Source: Cornus controversa
Taxonomy: Eukaryota > Streptophyta > Magnoliopsida > Cornales > Cornaceae
Direction: 5' to 3'
NCBI GenBank assembly: GCA_026545225.1
Contig: CM048853.1
Span: 14,014,755 to 14,078,754 of the forward strand
Length of the DNA stretch: 64,000 nt
Under the pieces are notes generated by a model. The model was not told the origin of the DNA and made no database searches. It was given only the letters and a program-made list of their open reading frames with translations. The position numbers and the translations under genes are program-made. Positions 48,906 through 60,345 of this stretch are shown one piece after another; the first letter of the stretch is position 1; each line of letters starts with the position of its first letter.

Positions 48906-50510
48906 TCCCTCCCAATATGAAACATAAAATAAAACAGGGTGCATTATGATTTTAATTTGCACAAAACAAATTGATTTAACTTATCCGATATGCGATCATC
49001 ACCATAAGACAACTCATTCACAAGTAAACTATAATCAAGTATTTCATGGATTGTTATAACTTCAAAGGAAAAACACATTCAAGTAAATAAAATAACACAA
49101 TTATCTACTTTAGCAACAAACACCCAATCAAACCTCCAATTTATCTAAACCTTCAAGGGAGTCAAAACCTACTCAAATTTAATTTCTCGGTCCTATTCTA
49201 CTTCTAAGATCCCTACTTGAACATTCTGGAATTTTTTTAGAATTTTCAAGAATTTTTAAAAGTATTTTTCTAGCAAAATAAAATAAAATATAATTTTTGA
49301 GGCATAATTAAAAATCGATTAAACCACAAGGGAAACTCATTTCCACCTAAAATTTAAGACTCAGATTTATTTCATCCCTATAAAGTTACCTAAAGTTTTC
49401 TAGAATTTTCTGGAATTTTAAAATATTTTCTACAAATAAAAGAAGGTGAAAACCCAACTTTTAGACACTTTAAAAATTAATTAAACATCAAGGGAAGCTT
49501 ATTTTGAGATGAAAATTTAAAAAAAAACTTCATTTAATATCCAAGAAGCTACAATAAAAATTTGGGAATTTTTGAAAATTTCTAAGTATTTTCTAAAATA
49601 AAAGAAGATGAAAAACCCAATTTTTTTGACACTTTAAAAATCAATTTAAAAACAAGGGTAAATCTTTTCATCGTGAAATTTAAAACCCACGCTCCTTAAA
49701 CCCCCAGAAAGATGAGATTAAATTTTGGAATTTTTTTTGGAATTATAAAAGTATTTTTAAAAAATAATTTTTTGAATTTTCAAGTTTTTCCAAAAATTTA
49801 AAAATAATTCGGAATGGGCCCATATCGGACCCAGAGGTGGGCTCCAGCGAATGGGGCCCAAAAATGACCTTCTGGCCACCGGTCGGCACCGGGGCCAGTC
49901 GAACGCGCCCCCACGTGGAGGCGGCGCGTGGGGGTCACGCGCCTGTTGGTGCTTCTTCCCTAAGGCGTTGGGGGCTTTTTTGGCCTATTTTTCGGCGTCT
50001 TCCAACCTCCGTTCACCCCGATTTTTATACCAATCTTCTCCTCTTGATCCCCTCTACCCATTGGTACAAAAAGCCCCATAAAAAATGGCCCGAATCGAAA
50101 ACCCACAATTCACAAGTTCTAGTGTTCTTCGCGAAATTTCAAAAACTTAAACTTAAATTCCTTTATGATTCATTCTCGAATGCTCAAGGGTGAGTTACCC
50201 AATCAACAACAACACAAAAAACATGAATTTGAAACCTTAATCAACCATAGATTTGTTCAATATATTCTCATGTATATCATGTATATATATGTGCGTATAC
50301 CTATATATATGTATGTATGTCCCAACACATATGTGTATCTATATATATATATATATATATTCATCTGCCAATTCATAACCTCACAGAGATCACATTATAC
50401 ATAAAATCACAGTTACATAACCAATCTTATACCCAAAAATAATACATAAAAAATTAAACCACTGAGTTTAAAAAATTTAACCTCACCTACCTCTTCCTGG
50501 ATTTGTTTTA

Positions 50511-51758
50511 AGACATTTAGAATGCATAATAACATAACCTAAAAAATTATTAAACTTTGTGTTTAACCAAAAGTCCAAAACAGAAATAAAGAAGCAATTA
50601 GATATCCTGTGCAATCCAACAAACATCAATTTGTTCAAGGAAATAATTCTTCTACTGCCCCTTGAACTTGAATCTCATTTTACAATGACACAGTTTAAAA
50701 CTTGACAATTCAACTTCAAAAATAGTCCAAGGAACCATATTGCAGTAAGAGATGATTGAATAAACATGTTCTTTCAGTAGATTGGAATTTTAAAGCAAAA
50801 TACTCGAAAGTATGATTTATATAAAGTCAAGGGAAAAAAGGTTCTGTAAGTGAACACTCATCTAAGTCACACACACCCTTTTTTAGCTTTTGTTGATCTA
50901 TATACTGTCATGTTTCATATAATTGCAGCCAGGACTCTCATTGTTGGTTGGAACCATACTTCCAAAATCCAAATAATTTCTTTTCCACCAGGAACTCTTA
51001 CAATAAGTGTTGGCTGACTCTGCTTAGTTACAATATCAATCAAGAGAAGAAATTGCAACAGGGGATGTCCTAATGGGCTTTTGTGCTATGACTCATTAAG
51101 TGAACACAGGGAAATTACTCAGCCCCACAGCCCCCACTAAACAAGCTTTGATTCATTTGGAGTAAATCAAACCCTCAAATATATAAGCATTGAACAAAAA
51201 GGAATGTCCCACTTGCAAAAACTAGAAAGCCAAGTAGTGACAGATACACTAACAAGAACCAGAAGAGGCTTAGTCAAGAATCAAAGGAATAAGAGGGAGT
51301 TAGAGGGACAATTTATTCAAAGAAGAGACAAAAGAAGATTTTATTCACAGAAGACTAGTGTTGTTACCCTTACATCATGGCCTATTCTTCATTAACTTGA
51401 GACTGATATTTAATGGGAATGTAGTACAGAAAATGAAAAGCATTTTTGCCTTCTAATTTTGGCCCATTATCGCTTGTTTATTACCTCTTATTCACTAAAA
51501 GGATTAATTTTTGGTTGCAGGTTGGCTGCATTGGCATTATGATCACCTTGACAGAATTATTTCTGATAACCACTAGATTTTGATTATCATAAATGAAAAA
51601 CAACATCATGTTTATTAGCTTATTTATTTTCATGACTTATTTGATGTGAAGGACTATCTGCAGGCCATATTTACCTCTGCCCCGGTTATCTGTCTATCTC
51701 CAATCTTTACACTTACATCAGCTCATAGTCAATGAGGATGCTACTCTCTCTCTCTCTT
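50511..51758. other. No gene seen
   Basis: AT-rich spacer between LTR copy b and the 228-bp duplication. No similarity was recognised. Confidence 0.4.
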
Positions 51759-51949
51759 GCGCATAATTTCTCAAGGAATCCAACATTTCTAGTAGGGCAA
51801 TCATCCTCCAAAATGAACACTATAAATATTTCACTTTTATATATGAAGCACAAAACTTCGAAAACGAAGGTGTTGGGTTCATGCCAAATATGTTCCAAAA
51901 ACAAACACTTCATTGACACTCCCAAACACATGACAGACACTTCAAGAAA

Positions 51950-51983
<34 letters not shown>

Positions 51984-52182
51984 CGTGCGCATAATTTCTC
52001 AAGGAATCCAACATTTCTAGTAGGGCAATCATCCTCCAAAATGAACACTATAAATATTTCACTTTTATATATGAAGCACAAAACTTCGAAAACGAAGGTA
52101 TCGGGTTCATGCCAAACATGTTCCAAAAACAAACACTTCATTGACACTCCCGAACACATGACAGACACTTCAAGAAAGTGTG

Positions 52183-52214
<32 letters not shown>
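51759..52214. repeat. Tandem duplication, 2 x 228 bp
   Basis: GCGCATAATTTCTCAAGG begins units at 51759 and 51987. The units are almost identical and each ends in an AAGAAAGTGTGTGTG(TA)n tail. The open frames on both strands across it (about 160-190 codons) come from the unit having no stop in that frame; I recognise no protein. Confidence 0.93.
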
Positions 52215-52221
<7 letters not shown>

Positions 52222-52659
52222 TTCAGACAATTAGTCGACACATACTGTGCACTTGGCCGACACATCCCAGACATCCCCAATACAAGTCTTGTATAACATA
52301 AACACATCTAAGAGTAAGTAGTCATGTCCATCAATCTTTGAAACAACACGACACACCCCAAAGTGTCTACTTTTTTCTTTTAAAGAAAAATTGACATTAT
52401 ACAAATATCATCACAAGTCAAGCATGCAGCCAATGAACTTTTTCAAATATATAGGACCAAAATATAATTGTATTTACTAAATAGAAAAGTAGTAACATAT
52501 ATAATATAATAATCTTTTCGATCTCAAACAACATCATATTTTAAATTATGTAACTCTTAGTATAAAAGTTAATTAAAATTGTATAATTTTCTTACTTAAA
52601 AGATGATATAAATAAAACTTTATATTTATATATAGTCATGTCTCATGTCCTACCTATTT
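52215..52659. other. AT-rich spacer with GACACATC words
   Basis: Contains CGACACATACTGTGCACTTG and GACACATCCCAGACATCCCC, then plain AT-rich DNA. No gene was seen. Confidence 0.4.
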
Positions 52660-52666
52660 ATTCAAA

Positions 52667-52909
52667 GTGTCGACATATCTATTTTGTATCATGTCTCACC
52701 CTGTGTCGAGAAAATCCTTCTATAGGAGCATTGGGTTTGAAGGGATGAATTTCCCGTGGAAGACTGTTTGGCGCACTAAGGCCCCTCCGCAAGGTGGCCT
52801 TCTTCGAATGACCTCCATTTTTAGGAAGATTTTGACGATTGATAATTTGAGGAAAATGCAACACATCATTGTGAATTGGTGTTGTATGTGCAAGAGAAAT
52901 GAGGAGTGA
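52667..52909 (+). pseudogene. LINE zinc-binding (zf-RVT-like) fragment
   Basis: Reads FPWKTVWRTKAPP, then after a frame slip KILTIDNLRKMQHIIVNWC and CMCKRNEE. This is the zinc-binding region found at the C-terminal end of plant LINE reverse transcriptases (WK.IW....PPKVAFF.W...KILT.DNL...CC.C). The GGLLRMTS part, where the family has KVAFFAWT, shows the frame slip. The pieces before and after are missing. Confidence 0.82.
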
Positions 52910-53716
52910 GTTAGAAACTTAAAATGTCTATGATGGGTTTTTGAAACTAGAAACCTCAAATTTTACGACACCACCTAGCAGTATGTCCTAACATGAGAGA
53001 GAAGTATTTCCATCCCCTTCCTTAATCCATCCAATCCTCCACTTTTTCCTACAACAAATCTCTTCTTCCAAACTACTACTCCTAGCTCACCTTTCAAAAA
53101 AAATTCTCTGATCCACATCTGCTCTAGTGATTTAAATTAGTCCTCTACCATGTCAATTAAATCAATCTTCCAGATGAGATCATTTTTAGAGAAACTAAGA
53201 TCACCAAACACCTCTTTATTGGACACCATTAGTTTAAATTCAATTACAAAGTCTCTTCATGAAATTATAACCTTCCCATCCTTCCAGTATAGGTTCAGTC
53301 CCCCATGTAACCCCAAGGATTGATGAAAGGAAAACTACTCAAACACATATTGTCAAAGCTAAAAGGCACCATTCGCGAAAAATAATATATATATATATAA
53401 AAGAAAATAGGAAAACCGCACGCTAAGAATGATAACCTTCCAATCAAATAGACTAAAATTAATATATAAGAATTTCAATTTTTTGACTCTATTTGATTTA
53501 AAAAGACCAAAATTACCTAATTTTCTAAACCACAATCGATTTACAATCGACCACAACTACCATGGTTCAATCTCTCTCTCTCAACTACTTTTGTTACTTA
53601 TATATCTTAAACTATCTCATGCATCTAATTTGCAAATTGAATCATTCATTGTTATGGTTCAATTAGAGTTCTTATTGGAACTTTTGCTTGCCATTATACT
53701 ACTTATGGTTTAGTTC
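52910..53716. other. No gene seen; copy of a 65-bp repeat at 53563-53632
   Basis: AT-rich DNA. GGTTCAATCTCTCTCTC with ACTACTTTTGTTACTTATAT at 53563-53632 recurs at about 54573-54640, on the other side of the LINE. Confidence 0.5.
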
Positions 53717-54570
53717 TTCCTACAACAACAACAACAACAACCAAGTCTTTTCCCAATTACATGGGGTCGGCTATATGAATTTGATGTTTCTATTCTGCTC
53801 TATTTAAGGTCATCTCCTTAGTTAATCCATATGCTATCATATCTTTCTTTACTACCTCTACCCATGTTTAGCTTTGGTCTTCATCTTCTCCTACCATTGC
53901 CCTCAATTTGGACTGTCACTTTTCTTGATCAGCGCAGTTAAAGGTCTTCTTTGCACATGTCTAAACCATTTTAACTGATTTTTCCTCATTTTATCTCCAA
54001 TTGGTGCTACACCAACCATCTCTCGAATGTGTTCATTTCTAATTCTATCCTTTCTAGTCTTCCATCACATCCATCTCAACATTCACATTTCTGAGACACT
54101 CACTTTATGCAAATGTTGTTGCCTAGCTGCCCAACATTTGGTACCATAAAGTATGGTTGGTCTAATAGCTGTTCGATAAAACTTTCCTTTTAATTGTAAG
54201 GGGATACACCTATCACACAATATATTAGATGCACCCCTCCATTTAACCCATCCTGCCTTAATTCTATGATTAAAGTCATCTTCATTTTCTCCCTCATTTT
54301 GAATAATTGAGCCTAAATAGTGAAAATATTCACTTTTTTGAACCTCTTGATTCTCAATCCTCACTATCCTCATTTGTCCTTCTAGATTTACTAAAGTTGC
54401 AATCCATGTATTCAGTTTTATTTAAACTTATCTTAAACCCTTTTAGTTCTAAAGTTTCTCTCCAAACCTACAATTTGGCATTAACTCCTTCTCTAGTCTC
54501 ATCAACTAAAACAATATCATTGGCAAACAACATACACCACGGAATATCATCTATATTAGTTTTTTTTTCT
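53717..54570 (-). pseudogene. RTE-type LINE, 5'-truncated
   Basis: The reverse strand reads DDIPWCMLFANDIVLVDETR, with FAND at the catalytic FADD site, then ELKGFKISLNKTEYM. Next come VRIENQEVQKSEYFHYLGSI, IQNEGENEDDFNHRIKAGW, VKWRGASNILCDRCIPLQLK and GKFYRTAIRPTILYGTKCW. The tail reads HIREMVGVAPIGDKMRKNQL, KWFRHVQRRP and HIADPM, followed by (TTG)n (forward CAA repeats at 53721-53742). The RT end and TTG tail are those of plant RTE elements, which move by target-primed reverse transcription. Stops and the Asp-to-Asn change make it inactive. Confidence 0.88.
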
Positions 54571-54904
54571 TGGTTCAATCTCTCTCTACTACTTTTGTTA
54601 CTTATATATCCTAAACTCTCTCATGCATCTAAATCATGAAATATGTTATTAAAAGTAAAAATTCATTATTTATGTATGTATTTAGATACCGAAATTATTG
54701 ATAACTCTTGTAAAGTGTGACCTTTTTTCTCCTCTTTTGTGGACATCAATTGAAAAAAAAGGAAAAAAGATTTAGTAGAAATTACATTATGCTACTTTTG
54801 GAGTGTTGTTACGCATAGATAAGAAAATTTTATAACATTTAAGTGTGACGATTTGACAGAAGTTGAACAATTATCAATAGTTTTAAAAATTAAATGTCTA
54901 TTAT
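54571..54904. other. No gene seen; second copy of the 65-bp repeat at 54573-54640
   Basis: Begins with the second copy of the repeat that also precedes the LINE, then AT-rich DNA. Confidence 0.5.
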
Positions 54905-55040
54905 TTATACCACCAAGTCATTAACTCAAGTGGTATTTCTTCCTGCATGGGAAGTTAAGGGTTCAAGTCCTTATTGGGACGATAGTGGGCGTGTGAGTTG
55001 GCTGTATGAATGTACTTTTAGGAACCAAATATTTTCTGTA
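54905..55040 (+). mobile_element. tRNA-derived SINE
   Basis: A-box-like TTAACTCAAGTGGTA (54921-54935) and B-box AGGGTTCAAGTCC (about 54959-54971) at polymerase III promoter spacing, then GGGCGTGTGAGTTGGCTGTA. A second member is at 62330-62450. Confidence 0.7.
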
Positions 55041-55206
55041 TTTATGTAGTGTTTAAATGTTGTAGGATCTTAATCTTAGCATTAATAAATTTACTTTCGA
55101 GAGGAATGAACAATTGATGTAGGATCTTTAATCTCAATATTAATAAATTTACATTCGAGGAGAGAAAACAAACTAATTTTTGAAAGACTCTAGAAGAAAC
55201 TACTTT

Positions 55207-55540
55207 TATGCTTCGTTTGGTAAGAGGGCCATAATGGATGGAAGGGAGGGATTGATGAGGCATCCCTAGGGAAGGGATGGTGTCCGTCCCTCCTTTTGTT
55301 TGGTTGGGTGGACGGGAAGGAAATGAATTCTATTATTATTTTAATAATATACCTCTAAAAATATAAATTATCATATTTGAATGAGGACACTAAACTCTTT
55401 TCACTTTCATCTAACAAATATCCAAATTTCTCTCTCCTACTCCACCCACTTGTGGATGGAAGTAAACTGGTGGGCTCAAAGGGATGTCTCACCCCTTCTC
55501 TCATCCTCATCCTTTTCCTCTCTCTTATACCAAATAATGG
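55207..55540. mobile_element. Possible MITE
   Basis: The left end GCTTCGTTTGGTAAGAGGGCC and right end CTCTCTTATACCAAATAATGG are imperfect inverted repeats around TTTGGTAAGAG. The roughly 330-bp AT-rich element encodes nothing. GGAAGGGAGGGATTG-type words near the left are also part inverted on the right. Confidence 0.4.
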
Positions 55541-56712
55541 AAACTTGTTTTTTTATTCCCTCATCTCTTCCCTCTTACAAAGTGACAAATTAATGAAAGA
55601 AGAAAGAGAATGATTTAATACAAATGATATCAAACTACTTTTAGAGCACTCTACAATTCTTAGAGTAAATTTTGGAGAACTCAGAATTATTGAAACAATT
55701 TGGGCTTGAAGGTTTAATGGTACTGGAACAACAGTCCTAATAGTTTTTTTAGAAGTAAATGTCTTTAGAAGCCAAGAAATTTGATAATTCTTGTTATAAG
55801 TTTAAATGATATAACATCTCTATTCTCAACACTAATAGCATAATACTAGAGAGGAAGGAACAACTAAGAGAAATGAGATTGAAACTAATATGACTATTTA
55901 ATTTGTTTTTATATTAGTTCTTAATTTTTTGAATTTGCTATCTTAGTGCAAGTTAATTGTACTTACCGTGTGTTGATTGCATCTTTCAAGTGTGGATTTA
56001 ATAGTTTTTTAAAAAAATATCTATGTTCTTATCAACAAGTTTTACTATGTTAGATTTATTGCTCTTTTTAGACAATTATTGATTGCCCATTTGTGATATA
56101 TCCCTACAGATTAGTGGATTAATGAACATTAAACACTCACTAATCCTTAGCAAGGGAAATGCAAAATTGTTAAGGTACTAATGCAAAGAATAACTTCTTG
56201 ACCCTTAACAAAATCATCATTTGTTGAAGTGTAAATAGTGCTTAACATTTAATACCATTTAGAAGTTAATTTAATGTGATAAGGTTGCGTGGTCAAGTAA
56301 TGTGGGTGAGCTTAAACACTCACTCGAATTTCTAAAATGGAGTACTGATTTGTCTTCCAAAGTCCTGACTTTCTCTTTGGGCTGGGGTGGCTGCACATTT
56401 TAATACATTGGTTTCTTTCTCTTTTGTCTCTATTAGACACAAAAACTAAATGGCTTAAAGATGTGTGAGGGTGTACTGCCTACCTCCCTCTCTATGTGTG
56501 TGTGACTTTCTTTCTAATTGCATTTTTTGTGCACTCTTCTCAAATTTGTGTCTAATTGGTTTTGTTTTGAATTGAACTTTTCTTTTGGGAGTAAATAGTA
56601 TAAATTGATGTGATTTTTCTTTTTATACTTGCCCATCATTTTTTGCTTACTGATTTGTGATATTTTTCTTTCTTCTTGTTTTTGAAGAAGATGATCCCAT
56701 TGCCACTCTTGG
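55541..56712. other. No gene seen
   Basis: AT-rich spacer up to the LTR start. No coding similarity was recognised. Confidence 0.4.
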
Positions 56713-56757
56713 TGTAATACCCTGGAATTTTGACGTCATTTACTTTAATTTAAATGT

Positions 56758-57015
56758 CTTATATTATTTTATCATTTTATGTGAATTTCTTTGCCTTTAT
56801 GTTTTTATCATTTTATGTGAATTGTTTTGCCTTTATATTTTTATCATTTTATGTGAATTGCTTTGCCTTTATATTTTATCATTTTATGTGAATTGTTTTT
56901 CCTTTATATTTTTATCATTTCATGTGAATTGTTTGGTCTTTATACATTTTATTAGTTCATGTGAATTGCATTGCCTTTATATTTCTTTTATCATTTTATG
57001 TGAATTGTTTTTATT
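56758..57015 (+). repeat. 35-bp minisatellite, about seven units
   Basis: Unit TTTTATCATTTTATGTGAAT plus TG(T/C)TTTGCCTTTATAT repeated about seven times with small length changes. Copy a has at most one related unit near 36575. The hydrophobic shadow frame here is not a gene. Confidence 0.92.
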
Positions 57016-58376
57016 GATTATGTATTATCTGATTTAAATTTTTAAATACTTTAGATTGGGGTAGGAAGGAATCTGGGCTGGAATGGTTGGGCTAGAGATA
57101 TGCTTAAGTTGATGGGTTAGGGTTATGGTTATATTATTTTATTTCTTTTATTTTTTTTAGTTTATTTAGTTTTTAGAAAAATAATAATAGAATAACAATA
57201 ATTAAGAAAAAGAAAATAGGAAATTAGGGTTTCTACTGGTTGCTTTACGAACAGAAATCAAGAGAGTAAACGAAAGAGAGAAGGGAGTGAAGGAGCGATC
57301 GGGTGAATGAGTTTTTGAATCATCAAAGAGGCAAGTTTGATTCATCTCTTCCCCTTTGAATCCGTATGCATAGTCTAGGTTTTGAGTCTATAATTATTCT
57401 TGAAAATTTCATGTATCTAATTGTTTGTTAATTGATATTGTTTTTTGTTGATTTAAATTCGTGAGACCTGCTGTGCCAACTAAATATATGTGCATATATA
57501 TATATATATGATATGATATGATATGTGGGTTATACACATGGAATCGCAATAGCATGAATCTAAGAGGGTGAAGAATGTTAATTTGTATCTTTGATGTTGT
57601 GGATTGCATGGGAAAACAACCCTTGACCCTTAGAAAATCATATCGTTAGTGAATTAGATTTTAATTTTGAAAGTTTTACGAAGACCATAGAACTTGTGAA
57701 TTGGGGGTTTTTAATTCGGGCCATTTCGGATGGGGCTTTTTACACCAAGAGGTAGCCGACGTCGAGGGGAGAAGAATGGCACAAAAATGGAGGTGAACGA
57801 TTGCCAGAGTTGGCCGGACTATCGCCGAAAAGTTCCCAGGTGCGTGCTGCTTGTTGCATTGGGAAGCAGCCCCAGCGCAAGGCACTTCCTCACTTGCCTG
57901 GGCGCGTGGCGCTTGCACTGGGGAAGAGATTTTTGGGCCCCAATCGCGACGCCCACCTTTGGGTCCAATATGGGCCCAAATTATGCCTCAAGTTATTTTT
58001 ATTTTCTTTTTACTAGAAAAATAGTTTTTAAATTCCCGCAAATTTCAGAAAATTCCAAAATGATTAAATAGGGTTCTTAGAAGTAGAATATGCCTGGAAA
58101 CCTAGATTACAGTTAGATTTAGACTCCCTCAAAGATTTGAGTGCATTGGGGGCTTAATTGGGTATTTGATCTTATAATGGATAGTCGTGTTAATTTTTCA
58201 GTCTTAACTGTTTTCTTCTTGAGATTTTAATTATCCATGATATACTTGGTTTAGTTTAATTATAAATGAGTTATCTCCTTGTGATGATTGGATATCCGAT
58301 TATTTAAACTCTTATGTCTTGTGCATTTCAAATAATTGTGCACTTTTTTTTATGTTCATGTTGCAAGTTAGTTTAG

Positions 58377-58855
58377 GAGGCATGTAAGGATTGCCAAGCA
58401 TGTCAGGATTGCCAATACCTATTAAGGTATCTAAAATTAAAGGGGGCACGTAAGGATTACTAGGTATGTCAGGATTGCCAATACCTATTAAGGTATCTAA
58501 AAAAGGAGGCATGTAAGGATTGCCAATACCTATTAAGGTATCTAAAATTAAAGGAGGCATGTAAGAATTGCCAGGTATGTCAGGATTGCCAATACCTATT
58601 AAGGTATCTAAAATTAAAGAAGGCATGTAAGGATTGTCAGGCATGTCAAGATTGCCAATACCTATTAAGGTATCTAAAATTAAATAGGCATGTAAGGATT
58701 GCCAGGCATGTCAGGATTGCTAATACCTATTAAGGTATTATAAAAAAAAATAAAGGAGGCATGTAAGGATTGCTAGGCATGTTAGGATTGCCAATACTTA
58801 TTAAGGTATCTCAAATTAAGGAGGCATATAAGGATTTCCAGAAGCATGTCAAGAT
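58377..58855 (+). repeat. Hairpin unit array, about 64 bp, eight copies
   Basis: Each unit reads GGAGGCATGTAAGGATTGCC, AGGCATGTCAGGATTGCC and AATACCTATTAAGGTATCTA. ATACCT and AGGTAT form a stem with ATTA as loop. Unit 3 lacks the middle piece. There is one unit in copy a and five to six in copy b. Confidence 0.92.
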
Positions 58856-59715
58856 TGATTTAACTTGATAAAATATATGCATATGTTCCTTTATTTTGAA
58901 ATTAAAGAATTTGTTCATTGAATGATACGGGTTTGTTGGGACAATGTATAAGATGATTTTTATTTCTGTAAACATAAACTAGTATGTTTATACCTATACC
59001 TATTAAGGTATCAAAGGATAAAAATGGTGGCATGTCAGGATTGCTTAAACTTGATATTATACATGTTTATGTTTTATTTCTTTTGAACTTAAAGAATGTG
59101 TTCACTTTTGCATGATAAGGGTTTTGATAGAACATTGTAAAGGATGACTATTGTTTTGAAAACATTAACTGGTTAAGGAAGGTCTTGTATGTTATATCTA
59201 TATATTTCTCTTGTGTCCCTCATATTGTGGGTATGTATATTGGTTCTCTGATTGGGATGTAGTAGATAGGACTTGCTCGTGGGTTTAACCCACTTTGTTG
59301 ATATTTTAGGTCCCAGACAGGTTCCACCGCGAAGATAGAGTTTTAGGGTTGGCTGTGGCAGACATCTCTTCTCATCAATCTCAAGGTAGGAATTTATCTT
59401 CGTCTTCAAGAATTCAAACCATGAACTTTATGGATACTTTGGTTATTGGTTTTAATTTAGGGTTTCAAACTTTTGTTTTTTTTTTTCTGGTTCAGGGGTC
59501 CTCGGGTTATGGGACTTCCAAACTATATTACCAAACAAGTACTCAGTTATTTAATGTTTATATTTCAATTCAGTGGAATTTTCTGTTCAACTTTTAAAAT
59601 TTATTTTATTCTATCTTTTGTCCTCTATGCTTGTTGTTATCAACTGTTAAAATCACTAGGTTTTGTGTATGAGACTCGCCACCTTATGGGCAAAATTTTG
59701 TGGGGGTATTTCATT

Positions 59716-59727
59716 TGGTATCAGAGC
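59716..59727 (+). promoter_or_regulatory. Primer-binding site (initiator tRNA-Met)
   Basis: TGGTATCAGAGC, two bases after the LTR end, complementary to the 3' end of plant initiator tRNA-Met, which primes minus-strand synthesis. Confidence 0.93.
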
Positions 59728-59854
59728 ATTCCAGGTTTAAGTGTCCTTGGGTTTTAAGGGTTCGTCGTAGGGTATCTTCTGCGTTGCGTATTTTGATAAA
59801 TAGAATCTAGGTAGTATTCCATACGTTTTAGTCTATTATTGGGGTTTTATTCAG

Positions 59855-60345
59855 ATGCCACCCTATAAAAGAAGGAATGCAAACCACAACTAGGGTTAGG
59901 ACAATGTTCAGGGTGAAAATGCAGAACTTCTTCCTGATTTGGTAGCTATGATCGCTTAGGCTGTAGCTACAGGAGTGACAATTGCTCTTCAAAGTCAACA
60001 ACCATTGCAAATGGCACATGTTCCATTACCAGTGTAACAGCCTAATAGTTAGGAAGGATTCAAAACTCTTTCATAAGAGGGAGTTCCTAGACTTACTGCA
60101 AAGGGACAGAATAGTCGTAAGATCAAAAGGTTGGTTTGAAGTTAAAAGGAAACATCATATTGCTTTTTTGATGGGTGCCCAAAATTGAACTAGAATATGA
60201 TCCTCAGATAAAATAGTAATGCGGTAGTGTCGAGTCGCATATTTGATAATAATCCATTGATTGGTGGTATCGGTGGGAGTTTGATTTACCCAATCCAGAA
60301 TACCACCACTTACATATAAGTTGTTGAAAATTATTTCCATATAAA
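59855..60345 (+). pseudogene. Gag start of the copy c element, broken by C-to-T stops
   Basis: Reads from ATG 59855 as MPPYKRRNANHN, the usual start of plant gypsy gag, and on in the same frame through NAELLPDLVAMIA and ATGVTIALQSQQPLQMAHVP. Stops lie at 59891, 59897, 59957, 60035, 60050, 60074 and 60137. Six are TAG or TAA where Gln is plausible and one is TGA where Arg is plausible. The frame is otherwise kept. Similarity fades after about 60345, and pol is absent, so the element is truncated here. Confidence 0.75.

Larger units (their letters stand above)
46327..50510 (-). mobile_element. TGTAATACCC LTR family, copy b (5'-truncated, with nested LTR)
   Basis: Reverse orientation. Its 3' end TGAAATACCCCC (46327) is the inverse of GGGGGTATTTCA at 59713. 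Shared blocks include GGGTTAAACCCACGAGCAAG (46746), five to six hairpin units (48558-48905), repeated CTTTTAGACACTTT words and a GC-rich stretch (49800-50060). Beyond about 50510 similarity to copies a and c stops, so the LTR start is lost. No primer-binding site follows the 3' end, so it is a solo or truncated LTR. A different solo LTR is nested at 46832-48238. Confidence 0.8.
56713..59713 (+). mobile_element. TGTAATACCC LTR family, copy c (complete 5' LTR, 3.0 kb)
   Basis: Starts TGTAATACCCTGG and ends GGGGGTATTTCA. Two bases later comes TGGTATCAGAGC, the initiator tRNA-Met primer-binding site, so this is a complete 5' LTR on the forward strand. It holds a 35-bp minisatellite (56758-57015), the GC-rich block near 57700-57970 and eight hairpin units (58377-58855). 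Copies a and b are partial. The gag start follows at 59855. Confidence 0.9.

Noticed and set aside
48556-48925. Repetitive frames with GSPIPNKVSIHHIWHVR-type repeats, resembling a repeat protein
   Set aside because: They are readings of the LTR hairpin array; the opposite strand and the other LTR copies show the same DNA repeat.
51713-52301. 160-190 residue frames on both strands
   Set aside because: They run through a tandem duplication and into GT/AT tails; no protein family is recognisable.
54905-55040. tRNA gene
   Set aside because: A- and B-box words are present, but no cloverleaf or acceptor stem can be formed; it matches a SINE head.
56657-57037. 126-residue hydrophobic frame with repeated ILCELFCLY units
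   Set aside because: It is the translation of the 35-bp minisatellite inside an LTR.
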